A stretch of 64,000 nt of DNA from Bugulina stolonifera (lineage: Eukaryota; Bryozoa; Gymnolaemata; Cheilostomatida; Bugulidae), in assembly GCA_935421135.1 (NCBI GenBank), contig OW285189.1, positions 24,430,298 through 24,494,297 of the forward strand, read 5' to 3'. The notes beneath the pieces were generated by a model. It had not been told where the DNA came from, searched no databases, and saw only the letters and a program-made list of their open reading frames with translations. The position numbers and the translations under genes are program-made. Below are positions 34,760-45,949 of the stretch, in pieces (positions within the stretch are counted from its first letter, which is position 1; each line of letters starts with the position of its first letter).

Positions 34760-34830
34760 ACGATCTTGGACCATATTTTAACCTGGAGTTCTTGGATTTT
34801 GCACCATTTTGGTTTCTAATTTTGATAGTT
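34760..34830. repeat. dispersed repeat, copy 1
   Basis: CTTGGACCATATTTTAACYT, then GTTCTTGGATTTTGCACCAT, is shared with 40155-40230. Identity is unknown; it is probably part of a mobile element. Confidence 0.6.
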
Positions 34831-36259
34831 TTCTTGCAATCAAAGCTATATCATGCACTGGAAATGATAATAATCAACAGTGTGCAAGTTATAAGTATGA
34901 ATATGTTCTCATGACAAAATGGCAGAGTCAGAGCAAGAAGTAAGCTGGTGAGAGAGGAGGTTTGTCTAGTAAATGCAATAATATGGAATAATGTAATAAT
35001 ACATGTACAACTCAATTCAATTAAACAATGTACGTAATAATACACATGCACATATAAGACGTAAGTACACTTGATATAGATCTTGTACCTCTTGGGGATG
35101 GTTTTTAGAATTGACTTGCAGAATATTACAGGCTACATAAAACTTCATAAAGTTCTTTAAATATTTAGTGCTTTGTATTGTGGACCCTTGTCAGTTTTTT
35201 CACTTATAAAACTTGATTCACTAGTGATTGGTCAACAGTTTTACTCCATTGAAACTCTGATTTGAAGGAAACTCTCCAAATAACAATGCTTATCTGCACT
35301 GCACCCTTTATGAAATGACATTAGTTATAATATTCCAATTGTCGAGAGCAGACGAGTCCAAAGTAATTTGGTCTCCTGTACACGCAGCATGGTGTAGACT
35401 ATTCCGTTTTCTTGGGTCCATATGAGGCATACCACCACGTAATTGTTCCTAGCACCTGCTAGCATCTGTAGTTCTTGCATTTAATTATAGAACCCTGTGT
35501 GTCATTGTAGGGCCATTGTATAAATTAAACCTACATGTTATTATGTTTATTGAGTGGGCAGAAGCTTTATTCACATTATTTAGAAATTAGCATAATATTA
35601 CAGCAGGGTATGACCATATAACCATATATTACAGCAGGGTATGACCATATAAAGATGAGGCACAAATTGTTTAGAGATTAGTTGAAGAATTTTGGCAATT
35701 GCGTTGTTTTACATTGTTTAGAAAAAAGCCGCTGCAGGTCCTTGAAGGAAGTTGATACCAGTCTGTACACACCTACACAAGGAACAAGGATGAGTGTGCC
35801 TGCTATACCTATAATGATTGATGTGTTACATTTCTCCGTAAAGTGACACAAATAAATTATTAATAACCTTTCGCAATGTGAGACACTGTAGTAGCACAGA
35901 GAGGAGTTACATGTATGTCCACAGTACTTTCTCCCATAAGACCAGATGTGATCAGCAAATGTGTATTGAGCTCACATATTCTCAACTCTTGTATAATACA
36001 AGTACTCAATGCAGTAACAGTGTCCGGTGTTTGGACAGCATATACATCTAATTATTAGATAATTCAGTGTAAGCATAAAACCATAAATGGTTGCGCATTT
36101 TACAAAAAATAACATAATATATACATATATATATTATAGTAACATGATTTTTAATTGTAATGCATAATTATGTAATGCATATAATGTGTTACCATCTTTC
36201 AATTTGTCAAACACAAATCAGCCTAATTGTCAGTAATTTAGAACTCGGGTGTTAGTAAA

Positions 36260-36415
36260 AGCGTTACAGTACTACAAGTATTACAGTGCTACAACACTAC
36301 ATGTATTGCAGTATTACAAGTAGTGCATGTACTACAACACTACATGTATTGCAGTATTACAAGTAGTACAGTACTACAACACTACATGTATTGCAAGTAT
36401 TACAAGGATTAAATG
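36260..36415. repeat. degenerate minisatellite (TACAACACTACATGTATTGC type)
   Basis: Three to four imperfect units built from ACTACATGTATTGCAGTATT and ACAAGTAGT. They lie shortly upstream of the gene 3 promoter block. Confidence 0.75.
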
Positions 36416-36567
36416 TATATTACAGTAATACAAGAACATATATGACTTGCATGTATTTTCGTATATTGAAAAAAAAGGAAATGATCATAATTATTCTCAG
36501 TCGAATAAATTATTTTGTAAACTCAATGATTCACGAGGTGACAAGAGGGAGTTGAGGATGTGAAGAG

Positions 36568-36575
36568 TATATAAG
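36568..36575 (+). promoter_or_regulatory. TATA box of antistasin-like gene 3
   Basis: TATATAAG lies in the promoter block shared with gene 2. Confidence 0.85.
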
Positions 36576-36672
36576 AGGGAGGCTGTAGCTAGACTCTACA
36601 GTTGGTGAGTACACATGCTACATAGACACACATAGACATATACAGCTACTGTATACACTACATAATATCATC

Positions 36673-39480
36673 ATGGTACTGAAGGTTTTACTCATCTCCT
36701 TTACTGTTCTATCTCTCACCACAGCAAGTGGTTACTATGGTAAATATAATACAGCAATTATTGATGTTTTGCATATACAGTGTACATGTATTTCCAACTA
36801 CATTGCAACGACTTTACATGTTCTATTGTTGAAATACACAGAATACGCACTACTGTACATGCACATACATGCAGATAGTGTTTTGTGTCAAATTCAGGCT
36901 ATGTTAAAACATATCTATGTACACGTTCGTTACTGTATTATTGTTTATACATTGTATATACATGTATATATAGCTCCAGCTCCAACATCGACTCCTCCAC
37001 CACCTCCTCCACCCCCAACATGTAGCATCTGTGCCCCTAATGAATGTGGGCTAGTACTACCTGAGTTTAGATACAATTGTCCCAATGGTAACATTCTTGA
37101 CAGGTGTGGATGCGTAAAGAGCTGTCAGTGTGGTAAGTTGAGGGATGCTTGCTTATAGCCATACTAATAATAATGTGCAGGAGGAGACAATAAGTAATTT
37201 CCTATATTTTAGTATTACATAATATCATAAACAGTCAGGCTACCAACAACTCGTAAAAAAGCTGTAGACATATCTTGATCACATGTGACCTCTGCTATCA
37301 GCATCAGACATTGGAAGGTCCAAAAGTTGTATGCAAGGTCTGAATTTGTCAAGTAATAGCTGCAGATCTTACTAGATTCAGAGAAAATAATTATTGTTGA
37401 CGTATAATGTTATTATGAATATTCTAATTTGTGAGCGTGTAAATTTATTTGAAGTAGAAGAAAATGGCCGATTAAAATAAGTCTAACAACAATTTTATGA
37501 ACTTAGACCTAGACAGGTTTGTAAGCTGTATGATATTGTAACTATTTCTACCACTCAATTACAGCTGGGTGTCCACGATTTGATACAGAGCTCTCTTGCG
37601 AATTTGGAAAGAAGGTAGATTCTAATGGTTGTCCACTAAGCATTTGTAGTAAGTACACCTTAGTATAGTATTAGACACCCTGCTCAAAGTGTACAGGCTC
37701 GCCCAGGGCTCGACGAGCCTGTAAGAAATCATCATGCCCGCACCCCAACCCACCACACCCACCTCCCACCCCATCTCAGAGCCTGTAAGAACTGCCATAC
37801 ACTTTAAGCACTGATTAGACAGTATGGTAGAATTGCATTATTGTAGAATTATAATACTCTATTGTGTCGATAAGGAGATGTCTAGTACAGTGTAAGTACT
37901 ATTTGTATCATATTATAGAGCGTTGTACCTTTTGCAACTATGATTCTTTCTTGCATTTGATTTGAGAATTATGAAAGTACAATTCATCAACTAAACTAGA
38001 CAGTTTCTCTCTACACCCCTGTGTACACATGTACGTACATGAGTCCGTACATGTGTACATACATAGGTACGCACATGCGTACGTATATAGTGTATGTACA
38101 TTGTATGTATGCATACAATGTACATACATAGGTACGCACATTCGTATGTATATAGTGTATGTACATTGTATGTATGCATACAATGCAATGTACATACATG
38201 GGTACGCACATGCGTACGTATATGTTGTATGTATGTATACATACAATGTTCATGTACATGGTGACATGGTGACATGTTGACAGCATATTGTAATACAAGT
38301 ATGTACTTGTATGCGTTGTTTCAGACCCTCCACCTTGTGAGTTTGCTATAGACTGTGCAGCAAAGATTTGTCCAGCTGAGTTTGGGACTGCTGTTGATAG
38401 CAAGAACTGTCCACTTAGAGGATGTCCTTGTCAAGGTGCTGCCAGTAAGTTTGTAGATTGAAATATTAGACCTAGAATAACTGTTAATTTGTATCCAGCA
38501 TATAATAAAGTTAAAATAGATCATTGCATTACATGTACATCGCTGGAAAATGTTTGGCTAAAAAATACCAACTCATGGTTATAATAAAAGTTATATTATA
38601 TGATTCTGGTTGTTGATTCAAGAGGAAAAGCAGTCAGTGAATATATTAAGCCATTTATTAGACTTTCTGTATTTTGATCACACAACTTACCTAGATACCG
38701 CCTTACACTGATAGCAACTGTATCACCTCATCCTGTACATTGCAGACTGTCCAGCAGTTAATAACTGTAATATTGACTGCTCTAAGAGAGGTGGATACAG
38801 ACTAGACCGTCACAACTGTGTCACTTGTCAGTGTGGTGAGTATTCTTTACTATTACCCTTTGAGCTGGTTATGACAGTTTATATATTTTAGACCATGTGT
38901 AGATATGTAAGAAGATAATAAATATTATTACAAATTATGGCAAGAATCACCAGTATAAGATTATGAACGTAAATAAGCAAGCTTGACCTAATCAAGAAGT
39001 ATAATATGTGTAAATTATTTTATATGTGTTATCATTCTAGCTAATAAACCAGGCAGCTGTCCCACCTTTGGGGTTTGGGGAAGCAAGAGATGCTCCAATG
39101 ACTATGACTGTAAAGGTAACCAGAAGTGCTGCTATAGGAACCGAAACTCATACCAGAAAATATGTCACGGTTCCCTACCACATCTAGGGTAAGGGGAACA
39201 TCATCACATATACTGTTGTTTATACAGATTACAGACTGTGATGTATCTGTAAAGTTGCTGTAATCTTATGTATGTACATGTATACAATATTGTATTTATC
39301 ATGATCGATCATATATTGTGTCTGCTGGAGTTGTCTTACTACTACTATGTAATCGAGAGAGGATAACTCTTTATATTATACTTACAATACAACACAATAT
39401 GTACATGTACTTGTACATGTAGAACTGTTTGACATTCAATATATTACGTATAATGTGACATTTCTTATTACAGATACTAA
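36673..39480 (+). CDS. secreted antistasin/WAP-like cysteine-rich protein 3
   Basis: The third tandem paralogue, about 224 residues. Exons are 36673-36739, 36974-37132, 37565-37648, 38325-38444, 38746-38835, 39041-39188 and 39474-39480. The signal peptide is identical to gene 2. The exon 2 linker has become a poly-Pro run (APAPTSTPPPPPPPPT) before the 8-Cys module (NGNILDRCGCVKSCQCG). Exon 3 carries KKVDSNGCPLSIC. Exons 4 and 5 keep the 6-Cys antistasin pattern (PLRGCPCQG; CVTCQCG). Exon 6 is WAP-like (CSNDYDCKGNQKCC) and, through donor GG|GTAAGG, splices to ATACTAA to give the C-terminus HLGY. AATAAA lies at 39675. Introns 1-5 are phase 1, which suits module shuffling. Intron 3 contains palindromic TACGTA/TACATA repeats. 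Confidence 0.88.
38015..38260. repeat. palindrome-rich repeat in intron 3 of antistasin-like gene 3
   Basis: Tandem units mix GTACGCACATGCGTACGTAT and TGTATGCATACAATGTACAT. Most words are self-complementary, which opens frames on both strands. Confidence 0.8.
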
Positions 39481-39674
39481 GGACTGGCACTCGATCATTC
39501 AAGACTCTCTCTGCATACAAAGAATGTTGAGAGATGTTAGACTAAGTATTGAAAGTCAAGTAAAGGAAAACAGAATTCATATTATTAAAAGCGTTATGCT
39601 GACTGCAAAACTGACTTTTATCGAAAGTTAAATCTTTGATTAATATATTATCGCTCCATTGAACTTATCTCCTA

Positions 39675-39680
39675 AATAAA
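39675..39680 (+). terminator. polyadenylation signal of antistasin-like gene 3
   Basis: AATAAA lies about 195 bp after the stop, in the terminal exon. Confidence 0.7.
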
Positions 39681-40154
39681 GCTATTGTTTTCAAGGTATA
39701 TTATGTATTTCATGATTTTGTATTAACGACTCCACATGTTCCCATATATACATTGTACATTGTACACGTAGGGCCTACATATAATTATATTGTATATGAG
39801 TGCCACATGTTCCTATATCTGATTTCTACATGTATATTGAGTACAAGTGCCACATCATGTTCTTATATGGATGAATTTCAGAAGTTCCTGCTCCCCTAGT
39901 GCCCAACTAGAGAGATTTTGACAGATTTTCTCTGTCAACTTGTTGTCTCCGATTAGAGTAGGTAATTATTTGCGGATCTGCTGTACTCCTCGAGTACGCT
40001 CCAACAAGTACATTTTAAAAGTACATTCAGTGGTCAAAGTTGGGGGGGTCGTGGGGGGACGCAGTCCCCCACTATAAATTTTAGGGGGTCTCTCAGACTG
40101 ATAGACCCCTGCAGATTGCTATTACAATAATAATACTAATTGGACCATATTTTA

Positions 40155-40275
40155 CTTTAAGCTCTTGGACCATATTTTAACTTGAAGTTCTTGGATTTTG
40201 CACCATTTCAGTGTCTGATTTTGATAAAGTTTCCAAATTCCAGGAGGCGCCCTTCCCGGACCCACCCCGCCGGCA
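40155..40275. repeat. dispersed repeat, copy 2
   Basis: The same CTTGGACCATATTTTAACTT and CTTGGATTTTGCACCATTT segment as at 34760. Here it continues into a GC-rich end. Confidence 0.55.
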
Positions 40276-40618
40276 CACTGTACTTGTACTTGCCATGAGT
40301 ATTTTTAGCATTCAAGATTGGATTTTGAGAGAGAGACAGAAAGGGACATCATATTATTTAGTATTTTCTGGTTGGACACCAATTTAGTATTTTTACCTAA
40401 ACTGTAATCACACAGCTTTCACAGTGAATTAGCTACAGTAATCACCTTAGCTTAGCACATACTTAGACTGCTGATATTAGACTAATATCAATGTTAGGGT
40501 TGCTTTTATAGCAGAATTTGTACTAGTTTAATACTGAGCTGACACTGACAGTGAAAAATAGCATTGTATGCTTCATTCGTGCTCTGTGCAAATAATGTAA
40601 TTCTATATAAAAATAACT

Positions 40619-40662
40619 GGAGTTGTCACTACATAAACAAACATAGAAAAAGAAGACAACTC
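40619..40662. repeat. short inverted repeat (GGAGTTGTC...GACAACTC)
   Basis: The arms GAGTTGTC and GACAACTC enclose about 27 bp. It is a member of the dispersed hairpin family. Confidence 0.65.
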
Positions 40663-41063
40663 TATAGCTTTTACGATTTCAATTTCGAAATATCAATAGA
40701 AATATAAGTATGGTACTTGGGTTATAGTAATGGTTCAAAGGCTGGATTAGCGTAAGATACTAAGAGGGTAATTCTATGTTTTTTGTTACTACTATTCTCT
40801 ATGTTACTATCAGTGATTCCGCTCAACCAATACCGGTTTCACACGCTATTGTCATTCGGGCCATGTTGACGAAGTTCACCTCACGCCGTAAACTAAATAG
40901 CAAATTTGTTAAATAATTGGTGTTTGGGTTTTATTTTGATTTAAGTCGGTAATATAAAAGTGCCCAATCTACAATAATCATTATGAGCATGTTAGCACAA
41001 GGTCGCCGGAAGCAAAAGATATCCACCAATCCAAATGGGTTGTTATTTACAAATGGTAAGGAA

Positions 41064-41956
41064 CAGAGCTGAGTCCAAGTCATAGATTTGACTTGACTTG
41101 CCAAGTCAAGTCACAAGTCGACTTGACTTGGACTTGCTGACTTGACTTGCGCATCAATGTGACTTGACTTGGACACATAAATGACTTGTGATTTTGACTT
41201 GGGTTCTGCCAAGTCAATCTGGCAAAAAAAAATTTTGTACAGAACAGTGTTTAGCCAACATGGAAAAAAGTCTCAATTGCCTACCTATTTATCATTTTTA
41301 CTAGACCAGTGCTACTAGCAGCTCTCAGAGTTTATCAAGGTTAGCTATGAGGATATACAACTCGGGCAATATCTAGGCTGTGTGTACGTGAGACTACACA
41401 ATGCATAGTTATAGTAGACCTACACACAGTGCAAGTACTGTAATTGTAGCATAGGTGTGGTGTAAGTAGTGAATACAATGTACAGTCACAGTGCAATAAT
41501 TACTAGAGTTAAATTGCAGGACTGGCCAGAGGACACTCTGTGCTGTACCATGTGCTGTTTATATGCTGTGTAACACTGTATTACCATTACAATATACAGT
41601 ATATAATACTATATGACCAGTTTCGAACGTAGTGCCAATAATACTACTTATATAGACTAGTTCTTTACCATGATTGTATAATATACATGTACATGCCCTG
41701 CTACACCTTGGCATAGGTTTTTCATGGATTGGAATGCCTACTAAAAGAAAAAAGTGATGTTTTGGAAAATGTAAAATTTTTGAAGTGTTCTTCCACTTGA
41801 CTTGCATTTCGACTTGACTTGTGACTTGCATTTCGACTTGACTTGACTTGTGACTTGCATGACGGCTGACTTGACTTGACTTGGAGTTGACTTGCCTCCA
41901 AAATTTTAGAAATGACTTGACTTGTTGACTTGCAAATCGACTTGGACCCAACTCTG
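41064..41956. mobile_element. non-autonomous hAT-like element, copy 2 (893 bp)
   Basis: The terminal inverted repeats are CAGAGCTGAGTCCAAGTC and the complement of GACTTGGACCCAACTCTG. The flanking 8-bp duplications are GTAAGGAA and GTAAGAAA (one mismatch). Both ends carry (CTTGA)n-rich subterminal arrays. Interior segments such as GACTGGCCAGAGGACACTCT and AAATTTTTGAAGTG match the copy at 27483. No transposase is encoded. Confidence 0.8.
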
Positions 41957-42418
41957 GTAAGAAAAGGTTAGTCCGTTAGTCGTATTGTTAATTTGTTAAC
42001 ATTTTAATAATAATTTTTATTGTATAAATGTTTAATGGTAATATAATTAACAATGAATGAACTAAAGCTGTACTTCAACTTTTCGCAATTAAAGTTGCTG
42101 TTAAATTAGACAAAAAGTTGTGTAACAGAAATTTTAATTGTCATTGTGAAAATTTTAAATTAAAGTAAAGGTTTAGTTTATAGTTAACTATTATATTTAT
42201 TGTTAATTATATTACCATATAATTTACAAATATATAGGCTTACATAAAATTCTTCAGGCAGCTCAATTCAATTTTTGAAACACCAAATATATAGTAAATA
42301 CAATTATCTTCCTCAGTCGGAACAAATAGGCTTTGTGTGTACTTTTCAACATGGACGATCACATGCTTTGGATATATGTATGCCTACCCTGTAAGACTCT
42401 GTGCTGCTTTACCTTAGT

Positions 42419-45078
42419 ATGTCTCTGTTAAGCCAGAAGCGCTTGAAATGAGGTCAATCCTGATAGGATCTGCTCTCCGATTGACCGCTGGTCTGATGAC
42501 CGACTATTCAAAGACTAATATTGTAGGATTACTAACCAAATTGCTTTTGTTTTATTTTAGACCAAAACCATATTGGACAGAAGTTAATGAGCCAGATGGG
42601 ATGGGAGAAAGGAAAGGGTCTCGGAGCAAATGAGCAAGGGGAAAAAGACCCTATCAAAGTTCGTATGAACACCGAAAATAGAGGTAAGTAAGTCGAAGGC
42701 AATGATCGTCAGTTGTATAATTATAGGCTATTGTACTATGATTAGTAGCTTATATTTGTGCAGGTCTGGGTATTTACTGCAATGTGCATGTGCAATGCGC
42801 ATGTGCAATGTGTATGTACACTGTATGTACACTGCGTTCATATAGGCCTACGTGTGTAGCCTACAATGTACACAAATACAAATGTATATGGATGTAGGTT
42901 TGGGATTTAAAAGAGCTGATGTAGACAAGTGGATAGATCATCAGGATGACTTTAACAGTTTGCTTGCAAATCTGAATGAGGATACAGAGGAAGCTGCCTC
43001 TGACATTCCTAATGAACAGGGAGCAACAAAGTCAGCTGTGCAGAGTCTAGAGGCTAAATCTAAGTCGTCGCGAGCCAGGGTACAGTGAGTGTCACTATGG
43101 TACAGTGCATATTGATTATCATACATGTGGGCATATAATGCGCTATAAATAGTAGCTTTGGTGTGCGATAGATGGTAGCATACTGCATATAATATCTATT
43201 GCTTCATCAAACCACTGTTTTTGAACACGGTGTAGTAGACAATTGGGTGATCATGACTATACCGATGGTAGTTTACTCTAAATATGCAATGATCTCTACA
43301 GTAAACTGTGACACCTGATATTGAAACTTATAAACTGAAATCTCTAACTTGTATCCAAGTCTAGTTCTTCTCAGATCTAGCTTTCAGTACAAGTTTACCT
43401 GCTTGTTCACTTGGTAAAGTAATTCAACCTACTGTGTACATGTTGTAGTTATATGAAGTTTACCAAAGGTAAAGACTTATCAAAACACAGTGACAAAGAT
43501 TTAGCTTGTATACTTGGCCCTAGCCGTTCATCAAACACACAAGGTGGCAGTGCAGTGCAGTCAACAGTAAGTCTTTCTTTACTGTATCCCTATGTTACAG
43601 GCTTACAGTTATGTTATAGGCTTACAGTTATGTTATAGGCTTACAGTTATGTTACACACTTACAGTTATGTTGTGCTGGAATGTTTGTATGCTAACTTGC
43701 AGTATATAGAGGCGTACATGTAGCCGATATGATAGTACACCTAGATACTTACTTGTTGTTTAGTACAGTATGCCACATTAATGAATATTCTTACAGGAAG
43801 CTTCTGCTGCCAACTCAGACGACAGCAACGGTTTAGCTGACAAGGGAAACACTTCAGACCCGTTTCTATCCGATGCCCTGCATGTCACCAGCACTCTCAG
43901 TCTTCAGGAATACTTTGCAGCTAAAATGGCATCAAAAAAATCAAGTGGAAGCAACAATTCACTAACTGGTCTGATTACTGCGACCCCCTCACCTACCACT
44001 GCTGATACAGCAGAAGGTTGGTAGATAGGTTCTAGTATATTGTATACTACACATTGCAGTCTGATTCCTATATTGTATACATATGTATTATTGTGTGCTG
44101 CCTATACTGCTGCAATGTGCAGTAGGCACACATTACTACCTATACTGCTGTAATATGCATGTATGTGCCTACAGGAAGCTGAATATTACTAACTACTCTG
44201 TTGTAATATAATTAGTTGTTATCTACAGATGAGACAGAGACTGTAACTGCCGTAGACAGACCTTCCTTCTTCATTAGTGACACCGAGCAGAGGGAAGACG
44301 AGGTGTGCGAGGAGACGATTTCTAAACACAAGAAGAAGAAGAAACGGAAGGAAGTGGTTGAAGAGGAGGAAGTAGATGATGCAGATGACGCGTTGTCTCA
44401 GTCTGAGAGGAAAGAAAGGAAGAGAAGAAAGGTAGCTGATTAGGTTTACAGTCGTGTTGGTTGTTTCCAGTCTGTGGATATTATCGGTTATATATACGTG
44501 TATGTATGTTGTACATTGTATATGTTGATGTTCGGAGAGATAGATAGGATAACATGACGAGAGCTGATTATGTTATACATGTATGTAGAAGAAAGAGAGA
44601 CGAGATGCTGAGGCAGCGACACACCGACACGGCAGTGGAGGGAAAACTAAGCCAAAACCTCCTGATGAATCGATGAAGTTTGTGACGGAGTCAAGTAGTG
44701 AAGGCGACTTAGAGGTAAGATTAAATATTGCCCAGATTCCTATCTGATGATCTCTGTTATGCATCAATATTGTGATCTCAGTATACAGTGTGGGTCACCC
44801 GGTTCCATAATTCACAGGCTAAAGATTCAACCACAGAAATCTGTTCTAAGAGCAAGAAGGGGAAGAAGAAGAGACGTCTGGAGGAGAACGAACTGCCTAT
44901 AGGTGATACGGGGGAGATAACCTCTGAGCAGGTGACTAGCAAAACTAAGAAAATAAGAAAATCTAAATCGGACAGTTTACTGATGGAACTGGAACATTGT
45001 AATAAGCAGACGGAAGACGAGGAGAATGGAGGTAAACAGAAGAAAAAGAAGAGGAAACACAAGAGTAAAGAGCTATAG
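42419..45078 (+). CDS. PINX1: PINX1-like G-patch protein (telomerase inhibitor / ribosome biogenesis factor), first exon unresolved
   Basis: A nucleolar G-patch protein; known PinX1 binds TERF1 and telomerase and helps rRNA processing. Firm exons are 42561-42683, 42898-43084, 43449-43566, 43797-44016, 44229-44431, 44589-44714 and 44818-45078, phases consistent, about 412 residues. The G-patch spans exons 2-3 (MGWEKGKGLGANEQG then RGLGF). Diagnostic PINX1 blocks follow: WIDHQDDFNSLLANLN, HYMKFTKGKDLSKHSDKDL (CA|T split across an intron) and LSLQEYFAAKMASKK. The C-terminus is Lys/Glu-rich with several basic nuclear-localisation-like stretches and ends KRKHKSKEL. An ATG at 42419 reads MSLLSQKRLK, like PINX1 N-termini, but meets TGA at 42449. 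A shifted frame continues with NPDRICSPIDRWSDDRLF, so the first exon contains a frameshift, a sequence error or an unrecognised intron. The rest is confident. Confidence 0.88.
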
Positions 45079-45949
45079 TATAGTCTGTAATATATTATGC
45101 TATGAGGGTGTTTGATGGAATGATGCTATCTTGTAGATCAGCTACATAGATACGTAGATGTGGAATGTGGTAGCGTTTGAAACATGCCATGGTATAGATC
45201 TGCTATACGTACTTAACGGTGTAAGAAATGGATTTTAAGTCGGGATTACTACTTGAAGGCCAACATTTGAATATTAATTTATACATACTTTATTGGTACA
45301 TACATTTCTATGCACATTATATACAGAGTATGTACAAGTCCAATATGTTTATGTTATACAGATAATTGGCCAGGTATTATTCACCATTATAATAATTTCC
45401 AATCAAACTTTTATATCTAATGAAATGATGTATACAGCTTGTATAAATAATCTCACTGAATAGCAGTAACATGTATATAATTGGAATATATATTCTTTAC
45501 CTATTGAATACTAGTACGACTGTTTTATTACAAACTAATATACAATCACTGATTATTACGAATAGCAGTTCTTAGTTATATTGTCAAGGTTGAAAGTAAT
45601 CAGAATTGATGCTAAATTCTGATGCGCAGTGCTATCCCATAATGCTTCACCACTCTATGCCATACACCCATGACTGGCTAGCAGGAGGCTGTCTGCTTAC
45701 TGTAACACAATGGTGAGTGCCTATGGCCCTGTTACTGTAGCCACATAAGCGTAGTCGTCGTAGTGAGTACATTGTCTGGAAAGGTTAATGGGTATTCAAA
45801 ATCCTGCACTGATACAATAATACATTGTTTTTTCCAACAATGCTTCTCTATGTTCTCTGTTGTGTGACATTGGGTACCTCGCTACGCTACATTCTAGTAT
45901 AAGCTTAACATTTCATTATTTTGATATCTTTACAGTTTGTCTCTTCAAG
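45079..45949. other. PINX1 3' flank and iRhom 5' UTR region
   Basis: About 600 bp of AT-rich sequence without exons, then a probable non-coding first iRhom exon ending at the donor ATG|GTGAGT (45713). Splicing to the acceptor TTTACAG at 45929-45935 puts that ATG out of frame with the main protein, so it may act as an upstream start. Confidence 0.5.

Larger units (their letters stand above)
31435..36490. other. 5 kb intergenic region between antistasin-like genes 2 and 3
   Basis: It is dominated by a 1.6 kb hexanucleotide array and its 18-bp continuation. It also holds a hAT-type terminus near 32213, a direct repeat near 31970-32040, a dispersed repeat near 34765, a 35-bp direct duplication at 35595-35660 and a minisatellite near 36260-36415. 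No gene was seen. Confidence 0.6.
39681..42418. other. intergenic region, mobile-element debris
   Basis: It contains a G-rich inverted repeat (GTGGGGGGACGCAGTCCCCCAC, 40050-40071), the second dispersed-repeat copy (40155-40230, followed by CCGGACCCACCCCGCCGGCA), an AGTTGTC hairpin (40619-40662) and a complete hAT-like element. No gene was seen. Confidence 0.55.

Noticed and set aside
42448..42633. 61-codon frame MRSILIGSALRL... overlapping PINX1 exon 2
   Set aside because: It is in a different frame from the G-patch, which is the conserved reading across 42561-42683.
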